Notes under the pieces: generated by a model | The model's database searches: none | The model's input: only the letters and a program-made list of their open reading frames with translations | What the model was told of the DNA's origin: nothing | Made by a program: the position numbers and the translations under genes | From: Rhizobiales bacterium Ga0077537 | Lineage (GTDB): Bacteria; Pseudomonadota; Alphaproteobacteria; Rhizobiales; Hyphomicrobiaceae | Direction: 5' to 3' | Length of the DNA stretch: 64,000 nucleotides | Assembly: GCA_001464955.1 (NCBI GenBank) | Contig: LNEM01000010.1 | Coordinates: forward strand, 1 to 64,000 | In this document: piece by piece, positions 54,904-63,964 of the stretch | Numbering within the stretch: position 1 is the first letter of the stretch | Layout of the letters: every line of letters starts with the position of its first letter

Positions 54904-56445
<1,542 letters not shown>

Positions 56446-56447
56446 AG

Positions 56448-56620
56448 GTTTGCTTCGCGCAGCGGGGGTCCCAAATGACCTCGCTCCTTGCGTTCCCGGG
56501 CGACGCGCGGGCCGAAGGCACGAGCGGCGACCCGGGATCGCTTGGATGACGTTCTGCCCAAATCAACCGACGCGACCCCGGCTCTCCGCGCTCGCGCGCT
56601 CCGGCCGGGGACGCAAGTGA
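56448..56620. repeat. REP/BIME-like unit, copy A
   Basis: Contains two hairpin-forming elements in opposite orientation: one read on the minus strand ending GGGAACGCAA, the other on the plus strand from CCCCGGC (about 56574) to GGCCGGGGACGCA (about 56613). Shared with copy B are TCCCAAATGACCTCGC-like and GACGCGCGGGCCGA stretches. Typical of intergenic palindromic repeat families in alphaproteobacteria. Confidence 0.65.
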
Positions 56621-56699
56621 GCGGTTGGTGTTCAGGTGTGCTTCGGTTGCCCATGCTCAACAAGGCAAGATAGGAGATGGCTCCGCCCCCCCCTGACGC

Positions 56700-56910
56700 C
56701 GCAAGAGTTCGCTGCGCGAGGCGGGGGACCCAAATGACCTCGCCTTTTGCGATCCCTGGCGACGCGCGGGCCGACGGCACGGGCGGAGACCCGGGATCTT
56801 CCTCCAAATCGGATGTGCTCGGCGCACTCAGTTGGCGCAGGGGTGTGCCCGCGAGATGGGCGAAAACCCCGGCTCTCTGCGCTTGCGCGCTGCGGCCGGG
56901 GACGCAGATC
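56700..56910. repeat. REP/BIME-like unit, copy B
   Basis: Direct, imperfect repeat of copy A: ACCCAAATGACCTCGC, GGCGACGCGCGGGCCGACGG and AGACCCGGGATC match in order, and the CCCCGGC...GGCCGGGGACGCAG hairpin recurs at about 56868-56907. It carries about 35 extra bases in the middle relative to copy A. Confidence 0.65.
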
Positions 56911-56920
56911 AGAGGGACCG

Positions 56921-57027
56921 GCGCTGCGGTTGCCCACCAGCAACCGCGCGACTTTCGTTCGCGCTTCGGTTGCCCACCAGCAACCGCTCGGCTTTAGTTC
57001 GCGCTTCGGTTGCCCACCAGCAACCGC
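56921..57027. repeat. 40-bp tandem repeats with internal hairpin (2.7 copies)
   Basis: Copies start at 56921, 56961 and 57001, an exact 40-base period. Each contains CGGTTGC, CCACCA, GCAACCG, a perfect 7-base stem with a 6-base loop. A degenerate related piece is at about 56638-56665. The units differ at only a few positions. Confidence 0.8.
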
Positions 57028-57060
57028 GCAAAAAAGGAGGGGGCTTGGGGGACACGCCCC

Positions 57061-57089
57061 CGAACGGGTACGGGCCCGTGGCCCGTTCG
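57061..57089. terminator. Strong hairpin before the methyltransferase 3' end
   Basis: CGAACGGG (57061-57068) and CCCGTTCG (57082-57089) form a perfect 8-base stem whose loop contains the palindrome ACGGGCCCGT. A smaller GCGCC/GGCGC hairpin follows. It may end transcription from the minus-strand methyltransferase gene or from serS. Confidence 0.45.
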
Positions 57090-57115
57090 CGCCAGCGGCG
57101 CTAGGGGCGAGGTGA

Positions 57116-57754
57116 TCAAGGTGCAGTCGCGACGATGAAGATCCGCGGGTCCTTCTTGCCCGAGCCGTGACGCGCACGCTCGGTGATCCTGAACCCCGCG
57201 CGCGCGATGTCCGCTTCCAGTTCGGCCCCCGTGAAGAATGCCACATGCGGCGCTTTCCCGACGAGCCGCGCGACCGGCACGGCGAGGCGAATCAGCGGGT
57301 TCATCTCGCTGAGGCACGTCGTCTTGGAAACAAGAATGCCGCCGGGCTTGAGCGCTTCCCGAATATGAGCCAGTACGGCCGCGCGGTCTGGAAGCAGATG
57401 CAGCACGTTGAAAGCCAGCACAGCATCGAAGCCGCCGGGATGCCCGGGTGCCGCCTCGGCCGGGGCCACCTGGAAGTCGACGTTGCCACAGCCGGCAGCA
57501 GCCGCCTTCTCGCGGGCGATGGCGATCATTTCGGACGAGACGTCGGTCGCCACGATCCGGGCGACGGACGGAGCAAGGCTCAGCGCCGTGGTCCCCGTCC
57601 CGCAGCCGATTTCAAGGACTTGGTTCGTCGCAGACAGAAGCTCGCGCGTGCGTTCCCTGCTTCGCTCGTAGCCGGCCATGTCCGCGATCGGATCGGTGGC
57701 GTATTTGCGCGCGGTGCGATCCCAGAAGCGGGCGTCCCGAGTTGCCGTTGTCAT
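57116..57754 (-). CDS. Class I SAM-dependent methyltransferase (212 aa)
   Basis: VLEIGCGTGTTALSLAPSVARIVATDVSSEMIAIAREKA is the S-adenosylmethionine motif, FDAVLAFNVLHLLPDRAAVLAHIREALKPGGILVSKT the post-I region of the UbiE/COQ5-like group. The C-terminus (ITERARHGSGKKDPRIFIVAT) is typical of small-molecule methyltransferases. Substrate unknown. It is isolated between the repeats and the regulator remnant. Confidence 0.87.
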   Translation of the reverse strand: MTTATRDARFWDRTARKYATDPIADMAGYERSRERTRELLSATNQVLEIGCGTGTTALSLAPSVARIVATDVSSEMIAIAREKAAAAGCGNVDFQVAPAEAAPGHPGGFDAVLAFNVLHLLPDRAAVLAHIREALKPGGILVSKTTCLSEMNPLIRLAVPVARLVGKAPHVAFFTGAELEADIARAGFRITERARHGSGKKDPRIFIVATAP

Positions 57755-58288
57755 CGCTTAATCCCCCTGTTGTTCCTGCCGTATCCGCCGGTTCCGCGAC
57801 GGGCCGCCGGTTCGCGCCGATACTTGCTCCGCACCCGAAGTTGACCTTAAGCTGGCGGCATCAGCCAGCTACGCTTCGACCAGGGCTCGCCGACGCGGGC
57901 CGAGGACGTCCCCCAACTCCTCACAGAGGAGATCGTGCACGGCCGTCATCCTCCCGGCATCCAGCACGACGAGACCGATATGGCGCGGAAGTTCGGCGTT
58001 TCTCGGACGCCCGTCCGGGACGCCATCGGGCAACTGGAGGCGACGGGGCTCGCCGAGGCCCGGCCTCGCCGCGGTGACGAAGGAGCGGCCAGTCTTGATG
58101 TTCTTCGTCATGCTGGAGAAGAAGGCGCTCTGCGCTCGCGCGGCCGCCCGCCACCAGACCGCCGACGGACGCACCGCGCTGGTCTGGCTCGACAACGAGG
58201 GCAAGCCGACCGCTGCGCGCAACCGCGCACAATCGGCGCGATCGCACGGTTCTCACTCTCGACGGCGTGGGGTGCCCGACCGACAGCC
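57755..58288. other. Gene-poor stretch with regulator remnant
   Basis: 534 bases between the methyltransferase start and tRNA-Arg. The only recognisable content is the broken GntR gene (57851-58170) and a 7-base dyad AGCTGGC/GCCAGCT (57850-57870). The rest has no support for genes. Confidence 0.5.
57851..58170 (+). pseudogene. Frameshifted, truncated GntR-family regulator
   Basis: The first frame encodes a winged-helix domain: LTEEIVHGRHPPGIQHDE, then MARKFGVSRTPVRDAIGQLEATGLAEARPRRG, the GntR/FadR signature. Near 58073 the homology jumps to the next frame (VTKERPVLMFFVMLEKKALCARAAARH), which resembles the start of the FCD ligand domain, and it fades after about 58170. A stop (TAA, 57848-57850) sits directly in front and no good start exists. 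Normal length would be about 220-240 residues, so only half remains. A decaying regulator is the best reading. Confidence 0.6.
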
Positions 58289-58365
58289 TGGCGCGTCCGG
58301 CAGGACTCGAACCTGCGACCCTCTGCTTAGAAGGCAGATGCTCTATCCAGCTGAGCTACGGACGC
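58289..58365 (-). tRNA. tRNA-Arg (anticodon TCT)
   Basis: The full cloverleaf can be drawn on the minus strand: acceptor GCGTCCG pairs with CGGACGC, D-arm AGCTCAGCTGGATAGAGC, anticodon stem TCTGC/GCAGA around the loop CTTCTAA (anticodon TCT, reads AGA), T-arm with GGTTCGAGTCC. The discriminator is G and CCA is encoded. 77 bases including CCA. Confidence 0.95.
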
Positions 58366-58419
58366 CTCGTCGCAATCTACGCGAGGCGGAATGACGGTGC
58401 AACGACAGGCCCGACACCG

Positions 58420-59625
58420 TCAGACGTCGTCGCGAGTCGTGCGGCGCACCGTGACACCCGGCCGGCGGCGGACGTCCGGCTGGAGCGACACGCCGAGGCC
58501 GGGTCCCGGTGGCACCGTGATCTCGCCTTTGACGAGCGGCGGCAAGGGGCCGACGTAACTCTCGTACCAGCCGTAGTAGAAGGCGCGCACGATCTCCTGC
58601 ACCCAGCAATTTCGAACGTTGAGCGCGAGATGGGTCGAGACCGTCAGGGCCACGGGGCCGGTGCAGTCGTGGAAGGCGACGGGCGTCTGATAGGTCTCGG
58701 CCATGGTGGCGATCTTCTTCGCCTCGGAGACGCCGCCGCACCACGCGACGTCCATGATGACCATCGAAAGCGCCTGCAGTTCCAGAAGGTAGCGGAAATC
58801 GGCGCGGCCGCCGCGCGTCTCGCCGACCGCGATCGGGGACCGCGTCGCCCGCGCCACCTCGCCGATCGACTGCATGTGGTCCATGAAGACCGGGTCCTCG
58901 ACCCACATCGGGCCAAAGGGCTCGAGCGCCTGGGCGATCCTGATGGCCTGGGGGCGGCTCCACAGGGAGTGAAGTTCGTAGGCGACGTCCATCCGGTCGC
59001 CGACGGCCTTCCTGATCTTCTCGAACGGCTCGAGGCCGCGTTTCAGGTCTGCGGGTCCGATCCAATAGCCCTGGGTTGCCTCGGCCGCGTAGTCGAGCGG
59101 CCAGATCTTCATGGCGTCGATGCCCATCTCCAGGAGCGAGTGGGCGAGTTCGTCGGCGCGGTGCAGGAAGGCGTCGAGATCCTCGTATTGCCCCTTGCGG
59201 CTCGCGAGGCCGAAATTGGAGGTCCCCTGCGTCGCCTTGTCCTGCACGTAGGAGAAGCCGGCGCAGGTGTTGTAGACCTTGATCTTCTCGCGGACCCGGC
59301 CGCCGAGCAGGTCGCAGAGAGGCAGTCCCCTCGCCTGCCCCGCAATATCCCACAGCGCGATATCGACCGCGGACCGGCCCCGCATCTCGGCCGAGGCGCC
59401 GGCGAACCCGATGTAGCCCGTGAGATGCGCCTGATGCGCCTCGATGTTCAACGGGTCCTTGCCGATAAGGTACGGCGCAATGGTGCCGTGGATGTGCCCT
59501 TCCGCGGCCGCCGGGCCGTAGAACGTCTCGCCGAGGCCGGTCAGGCCCTCGTCCGTCAGCACCTCGACCCAGAGGAGGTTCGGGTGCTCGGCCGAGCGGA
59601 TCGTCTCCAGAGCAGTCACTTTCAT
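58420..59625 (-). CDS. Mandelate racemase/muconate lactonizing enzyme family protein (401 aa)
   Basis: Enolase-superfamily enzyme, probably a sugar-acid dehydratase. The capping domain begins MKVTALETIRS, a KIW segment (Lys of the first base) lies near residue 172, and the metal ligands appear in order: VAYELHS, MWVEDPVF and VGETRGG. A later FHDCTGPVA supplies a His-Asp pair. The cluster with RraA-family aldolase-like protein and SDRs supports a sugar-acid or hydroxy-acid substrate. ATG 59625 follows GGAG. Exact substrate cannot be told. Confidence 0.9.
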   Translation of the reverse strand: MKVTALETIRSAEHPNLLWVEVLTDEGLTGLGETFYGPAAAEGHIHGTIAPYLIGKDPLNIEAHQAHLTGYIGFAGASAEMRGRSAVDIALWDIAGQARGLPLCDLLGGRVREKIKVYNTCAGFSYVQDKATQGTSNFGLASRKGQYEDLDAFLHRADELAHSLLEMGIDAMKIWPLDYAAEATQGYWIGPADLKRGLEPFEKIRKAVGDRMDVAYELHSLWSRPQAIRIAQALEPFGPMWVEDPVFMDHMQSIGEVARATRSPIAVGETRGGRADFRYLLELQALSMVIMDVAWCGGVSEAKKIATMAETYQTPVAFHDCTGPVALTVSTHLALNVRNCWVQEIVRAFYYGWYESYVGPLPPLVKGEITVPPGPGLGVSLQPDVRRRPGVTVRRTTRDDV

Positions 59626-59667
59626 CCGTCGATCTCCGTGCCCGTTCAGACTGCCGATCCTACGACG

Positions 59668-60891
59668 TCACAAGATGCCGGTCGGCAGCACTGCGAACCC
59701 GCCCGCCACGATGGCACACAGCAGCACCACGAGCCACGGCGTGACGTTCCACATGTAAAGCGCGAGGAACGCCGCCATCGCCAACGCGAAGTCCTTTGCG
59801 CTCGTGATGCCGGATGTCCAGACCGGGTTGTAGAGCGCCGCGAGCAGCAGACCGACGACAGCCGCATTGATGCCGAGCAGCATCGACTGTGCCCACGTGC
59901 GGCGGCGGAGGTCCTCCCAGAACGGCAGCGCGCCGGCGACGAGAAGGAACGACGGCACGAAGACGGCAACCAGACAGAGCGCCGCGATCGGCCAGCCGCC
60001 GATGACGCCGCCGAGATAGGCGGCAAACGTGAACAAGGGACCCGGCACGGCCTGCGCGGCGCCGTAGCCGGCCAGAAACTCCGAGTTGGCGACCCAGCCG
60101 GGCGGCACGACCTCCGCCTGCAGCAGAGGCAGGACGACGTGGCCGCCGCCGAACACGAGAGCGCCCGAGCGATAGAAGGCGTCGATCAGATCGAGGGGAA
60201 GGCTCTGGGTCTTGGCCGCGAGAATGGGCAGCGCGACGAGGAGCGCGAAGAAGAGTGCCAGCCACACGGCGCCCGCCGCCCGTCCGACGGTCAGCGGCAG
60301 GGCGATGCCATCGGACACTGGCGATCCGGTCCGAAGCCAGAGACGGCCGACGACGCCCCCGAGCACGATGGCGCCGACTTGTCCCCAGGCGGTCGGCACC
60401 GCAATCGCGAGGATGGCAGCGGCGACGGCGAGCGTCGCGCGCTCCCTGTCCGGCGTCAGCGTTCGCATCATGCCGAGGACGGCCTGCGCCACCACCGCGA
60501 CGGCCGCGATTTTCAGTCCCTGCAGCCACGGGCTGCCGGCGACACCACCGATCGCCGCAACGCCATACGCTAACAGCACGAGCGCGATGGCCGACGGCAG
60601 GGTGAAGCCGGTCCAGGCGGCGAGGGCTCCGAGATAGCCGGCCCGCGACAGTCCCACGGCCATGCCCACCTGACTGCTCGCCGGGCCGGGCAGAAACTGG
60701 CAGAGCGCGACGAGGTCAGCGTAGGCCCGCTCGTCGAGCCATTTGCGGCGCGCAACGAACTCTTCGCGGAAATAGCCGATGTGGGCCACCGGCCCGCCGA
60801 ACGACGTGAGCCCGAGGCGCAGGAACACACGGAACACCTCAGCCGGCGAAGACCTCGCGTCTGGCTGCCCGGTCGGGGTCTCGATCGCCAC
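59668..60891 (-). CDS. chrA: Chromate transporter, long ChrA type (407 aa)
   Basis: Two CHR domains in tandem. The N-terminal one has FLRLGLTSFGGPVAHIGYFREEFV and LCQFLPGPASSQVGMAVG; the C-terminal one has YRSGALVFGGGHVVLPLLQAEVVPPGW and AVPGPLFTFAAYLGGVIGG. About ten hydrophobic helices. Exports chromate with sulfate-like transport chemistry, or acts as a general oxyanion transporter. The start is a GTG at 60891. No chrB regulator is adjacent. Confidence 0.93.
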   Translation of the reverse strand: MAIETPTGQPDARSSPAEVFRVFLRLGLTSFGGPVAHIGYFREEFVARRKWLDERAYADLVALCQFLPGPASSQVGMAVGLSRAGYLGALAAWTGFTLPSAIALVLLAYGVAAIGGVAGSPWLQGLKIAAVAVVAQAVLGMMRTLTPDRERATLAVAAAILAIAVPTAWGQVGAIVLGGVVGRLWLRTGSPVSDGIALPLTVGRAAGAVWLALFFALLVALPILAAKTQSLPLDLIDAFYRSGALVFGGGHVVLPLLQAEVVPPGWVANSEFLAGYGAAQAVPGPLFTFAAYLGGVIGGWPIAALCLVAVFVPSFLLVAGALPFWEDLRRRTWAQSMLLGINAAVVGLLLAALYNPVWTSGITSAKDFALAMAAFLALYMWNVTPWLVVLLCAIVAGGFAVLPTGIL

Positions 60892-60972
60892 CTGTGTCCC
60901 TCGCGCGTCGCTTGTGGATGCCGGCGGATCTACATGGGCCCCGCGGCTCTCGGGTGAATTAACGTCTCCGCG

Positions 60973-61305
60973 TTACGGTGCCATGAATTCGAAGATCTTC
61001 GAGTACGTCGTCCGGTCGCGGGTCGAGAACGCACCGACGTCGGCATCGTACGTGGCGATCAGCTTCTTCACTTCGGGGCCGTTCAGGGCCTTGTCCATCA
61101 CCTCCGCCGAGGGGAAGGCGTAGAGCGCCACGTACTGATGCGAGCCGTCGCCCAGTTGCACCTTGTAGCGCGCGCCGCCGATGCAGCCGGGAAAGGCCCG
61201 CACGGCGTCCGGCGTATGCTCGGCGTTGTACCAGCGGTTGAAGTCGGCATCGCGGTCCGGCTTCACGCTGGCGCGGACGGCGAGGAAGTGTTCGGGGAAG
61301 AGCAT
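60973..61305 (-). CDS. Small dimeric alpha-beta-barrel protein (110 aa)
   Basis: A ferredoxin-like fold of the EthD/DUF4286 kind is suggested by FLAVRASVKPDRDADFNRWYNAEHTPDAVRAFPGCIGGARYKV, with the Trp-Tyr-Asn-Glu-His pattern typical of this superfamily, then YVALYAFPSAEVMDKALNG. Start at 61305 has AAGGA nine bases upstream; 61311 is an alternative. It lies between chrA and the RraA-like gene. Possibly a small monooxygenase or decarboxylase; function unknown. Confidence 0.75.
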   Translation of the reverse strand: MLFPEHFLAVRASVKPDRDADFNRWYNAEHTPDAVRAFPGCIGGARYKVQLGDGSHQYVALYAFPSAEVMDKALNGPEVKKLIATYDADVGAFSTRDRTTYSKIFEFMAP

Positions 61306-61361
61306 GTGCATTTTTCCTTGTTGCGTGCGTATCCGGCGCGGGAACAAATAGCCCTCAAGGT

Positions 61362-62051
61362 TCACTCGACGTAGCGCACCTTAGGCGACTTCAAAAGCTC
61401 CTCGATCCCGCCGAGGTTGGTGAAGCCGTCGCGAATCCTGGACTGCATCTCCGCTTCCGCGCGGACGATGTCGGCGACCCGAGGCAACAGATTTTCGAGG
61501 TCCTCCCGGGGCACGATCACAACGCCGTCGCGGTCACCAATGACGACGTCGCCAGACGCGACGCGGACGCCGCCGGCAACAACCGGGAAACCCACCCGCC
61601 CGGGACCGCTCCTGACGCACGAATTCGGCGTGATGCCGCGGCAGAAGAGCGGGATACCGACCGGCAACAGGCCGGCGAGATCGCGCATCATGCCGTCGAC
61701 GACGACGCCGGCCACTCCCTTGTGCCGCGCCATCATCGCCGTGTTGTCGCCGAATACGGCCGAGTTCGAGAAACCTTCGGACGCGGCGACGAGCACGTCT
61801 CCCGGCTGGGCCAGGGCCAGGGCTGCGAGAATGGCGAGATTGTCGTTCGGGCCTGTTTCACACGTGATCGCCGTGCCGATCATCAGGCAACAGTCGGCAT
61901 CCAACGGCTTGATGTCGGCCGAGAAGGCCCCGCGACCATCCCGAGCATCGGTGATCTGCCCGGTCTGGGCGCCCTTCAGCTTCAGGACGGCTTCCGGCGA
62001 CGGGCGTGCCCAGTGCCGATTGACGGTGAGCAGTGGGGGATCTTTCAGCAT
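61362..62051 (-). CDS. RraA-family protein, HMG/CHA aldolase-like (229 aa)
   Basis: Fold of RraA and of 4-hydroxy-4-methyl-2-oxoglutarate/4-carboxy-4-hydroxy-2-oxoadipate aldolase. FSADIKPLDADCCLMIGTAITCETGPNDNLAILAAL is the first half; GVAGVVVDGMMRDLAGLLPVGIPLFCRGITPNS carries the DG..RD residues that bind the metal and substrate in the aldolases. The length, longer than E. coli RraA (161 residues), favours the enzyme class. ATG 62051 follows GGAGG. Confidence 0.87.
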   Translation of the reverse strand: MLKDPPLLTVNRHWARPSPEAVLKLKGAQTGQITDARDGRGAFSADIKPLDADCCLMIGTAITCETGPNDNLAILAALALAQPGDVLVAASEGFSNSAVFGDNTAMMARHKGVAGVVVDGMMRDLAGLLPVGIPLFCRGITPNSCVRSGPGRVGFPVVAGGVRVASGDVVIGDRDGVVIVPREDLENLLPRVADIVRAEAEMQSRIRDGFTNLGGIEELLKSPKVRYVE

Positions 62052-62186
62052 GGAGCCTCCGGTCTGTCGCGTCCCCAAGCCTAGGCCGACGGCGGCCTTT
62101 CTGCCAATCCGTTGCTCCGACGCCGAAGACGCGACTAGGATCGGGCCTCTTTCCATCCAGGCCTCCTTCAGCAATCAGGAACGACA

Positions 62187-62930
62187 ATGCCCTCAGCTCG
62201 GCGTACGGCCCTCGTCACCGGATCGAACAAGAACATCGGACGGGCCGCGGTGCTGCATCTCGCGCGCGCGGGATGCAATGTGGTCGTCAACGGCTCGAGC
62301 GATCGGGGCGCGGCGGACAAGGTCGTCGCGGAAGCGCGCGCGCTCGGCGTCGAGGCGATTGCGGTCATGGCCGACGTCGGCAAGCGCGAGGACGCGCACC
62401 GCCTCGCCAGCGAGGCGCTGGCGAAATTCGGAACGATCGACATTCTCGTCAATAACGCCGCGATCCGGCGCGACGGCGGCTTTCTGGAGATCTCGGAAGA
62501 CGACTGGCGCTATGCCATCGCGGTCAACTTCGACGCCGCGTTCTGGCTGAGCCGGCTCGCGCTCCCCGGCATGATCGGCAAGGGCTGGGGCCGCATCATC
62601 AATTTCGCGGGGATGAACGCGATCCACGGCTACAACGGGCGGGCGCACGTCTCGGCCTCGAAGCACGCTGCGTGGGGCCTCACCAAGGCGCTCGCCAAGG
62701 AGTTCGGGCCGAAGGGAATCACCACCAACATCGTGTCGCCCGGCCCGATCATGGGCGAAGCGCAGGACGCGGTGCAGGCCGCACACATCTCGCCGATGAA
62801 GGCGCGCGTGCCGCTCGGGCGGCTCGGCACGCCCGACGAGGTCGCAGCCGTCGTGGCGCTGCTCGCATCCGACGACGGCGGCTTCATCAACGGCCAGATC
62901 ATCCAGGTCAATGGCGGCGCGGAAACATAG
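62187..62930 (+). CDS. SDR family oxidoreductase (247 aa)
   Basis: TALVTGSNKNIGRAAVLHLARAG is an unusual variant of the TGxxxGIG motif (Asn-Lys-Asn). ILVNNAAIRRDGGF, IINFAGMNAIHG and the YNGRAHVSASKHA region follow. The Ser that normally precedes the YxxxK motif is replaced around NFAGMN, and the Tyr-Lys pair is not obvious (HVSASK), so catalysis may be altered. It is divergent from the RraA-like gene. Confidence 0.87.
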   Translation: MPSARRTALVTGSNKNIGRAAVLHLARAGCNVVVNGSSDRGAADKVVAEARALGVEAIAVMADVGKREDAHRLASEALAKFGTIDILVNNAAIRRDGGFLEISEDDWRYAIAVNFDAAFWLSRLALPGMIGKGWGRIINFAGMNAIHGYNGRAHVSASKHAAWGLTKALAKEFGPKGITTNIVSPGPIMGEAQDAVQAAHISPMKARVPLGRLGTPDEVAAVVALLASDDGGFINGQIIQVNGGAET

Positions 62931-62991
62931 ATCCGACGCCACAGCACTTCCGACCTCCAGCAACTCGCAGCGACAGAAGGACGACCACGTC

Positions 62992-63774
62992 ATGCAGTTC
63001 ACCATGCACGGCCGCAGGGCCCTCATCACCGGCGGCAGCCTCGGCATCGGCCTCGCCATCGGCGAAACATTCGCGCGCGCCGGCGCCAGCGTCGCCATCG
63101 TCGCCCGCCGGCCGGACGTGCTTGAGGCGGCGCGCGTGCGCATCGCCGCGGCTGGCGCCCCGAAAGCAATTGCCATCTCGGCCGACGTCGCGACGGCCGC
63201 GGACTGCGAGCGCGCCTACAAGGAAGCGGTTGCGGGTCTCGGCGGCGTCGACGTCGTCGTCAACAACGCGGGCACCTCGCAGCGCGGACCGTTCGAGAGC
63301 ATCACGGACGAGCTCTGGCAGTTCGACCTCGACCTCAAGCTCTTCGCCGCCATCCGCCTCGCACGCCTCGCACTGCCGGACATGAAGGCGAAGCGGTTCG
63401 GGCGCATCATCAACATCCTGAACACCGGCGCCAAGGCTCCGCCAGCCGAAGGCGCGCCCACTGCGGTCACGCGGGCGGCGGGCATGGCACTCACCAAGGT
63501 CCTCGCGGGAGAAGGCGCGAAGCACAACGTGCTGGTGAACGCGCTCCTCGTCGGGCGCATCGAGAGCGATCAGTGGGTGCGCCGGCACAGCAGCGAGGGC
63601 AAGAACCAGACGCTCGAAGCCTACTACGCCGACATGGGCAAGACGCTCCCGATGGGGCGCCTCGGCACGGCGCAGGAGTTCGCCAACGCGGCGTTGTTCC
63701 TCGCCTCCGATGCGGGGTCCTACATCAATGGCACCGCCCTCAATGTCGACGGGGGCCTCTGCCCGGTCGTCTGA
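62992..63774 (+). CDS. SDR family oxidoreductase (260 aa)
   Basis: RALITGGSLGIGLAIGETFARAG is the Rossmann motif, VVVNNAGTSQRGPFESI follows, and the region after RIINILNTGAKAPPA lacks the standard Ser and Tyr: PTAVTRAAGMALTK contains only the Lys side of the YxxxK site. C-terminal INGTALNVDGGLCPVV is normal. Start at 62992; the longer frame overlaps the previous gene's end. Cotranscribed with the preceding SDR gene, 61 bases apart. Confidence 0.87.
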   Translation: MQFTMHGRRALITGGSLGIGLAIGETFARAGASVAIVARRPDVLEAARVRIAAAGAPKAIAISADVATAADCERAYKEAVAGLGGVDVVVNNAGTSQRGPFESITDELWQFDLDLKLFAAIRLARLALPDMKAKRFGRIINILNTGAKAPPAEGAPTAVTRAAGMALTKVLAGEGAKHNVLVNALLVGRIESDQWVRRHSSEGKNQTLEAYYADMGKTLPMGRLGTAQEFANAALFLASDAGSYINGTALNVDGGLCPVV

Positions 63775-63947
63775 GGCCCGTTTCGAACGCGGCGACGGTG
63801 GCCCGGCAGGGTCACCATTCACATGTTCCTGAGCCGCGGCCCGCAAGACCCTGAAAGCTGTCGAATAACGGCGTGCGACGGCTCCGGCGACCAAAATGAC
63901 GGTCCAAAAACGGCCGTGCCTATGGCATAACCGCGTGCTCAGGGACA

Positions 63948-63964
63948 CCCCGCCGTCGGCGGGG
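63948..63964. terminator. GC-rich hairpin downstream of the last SDR gene
   Basis: CCCCGCC (63948-63954) and GGCGGGG (63958-63964) form a perfect 7-base stem with a GTC loop. A second hairpin, CACGGGATC / GATCCCGTG (63979-64000), follows immediately and ends at the window edge. No T-run is seen, so these may be repeats rather than terminators. Confidence 0.4.

Larger units (their letters stand above)
56446..57115. repeat. Repeat-rich intergenic region after serS
   Basis: 670 bases without a convincing gene. It holds two imperfect copies of a REP/BIME-like unit (56448-56620 and 56700-56910) and a block of 40-base tandem repeats (56921-57027), followed by strong hairpins. Small open frames on the minus strand repeat the same peptide because the DNA repeats; they are not taken as genes. 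Confidence 0.75.

Noticed and set aside
56921-57027. CRISPR array
   Set aside because: The repeats are contiguous 40-base units with no variable spacers, there are fewer than three copies, and there are no cas genes in the window.
58267-60573. 768-codon open frame on the plus strand
   Set aside because: It lies antisense to the dehydratase and chrA genes, shows no domain, and has the His/Arg/Asp-rich composition typical of antisense frames in GC-rich DNA.
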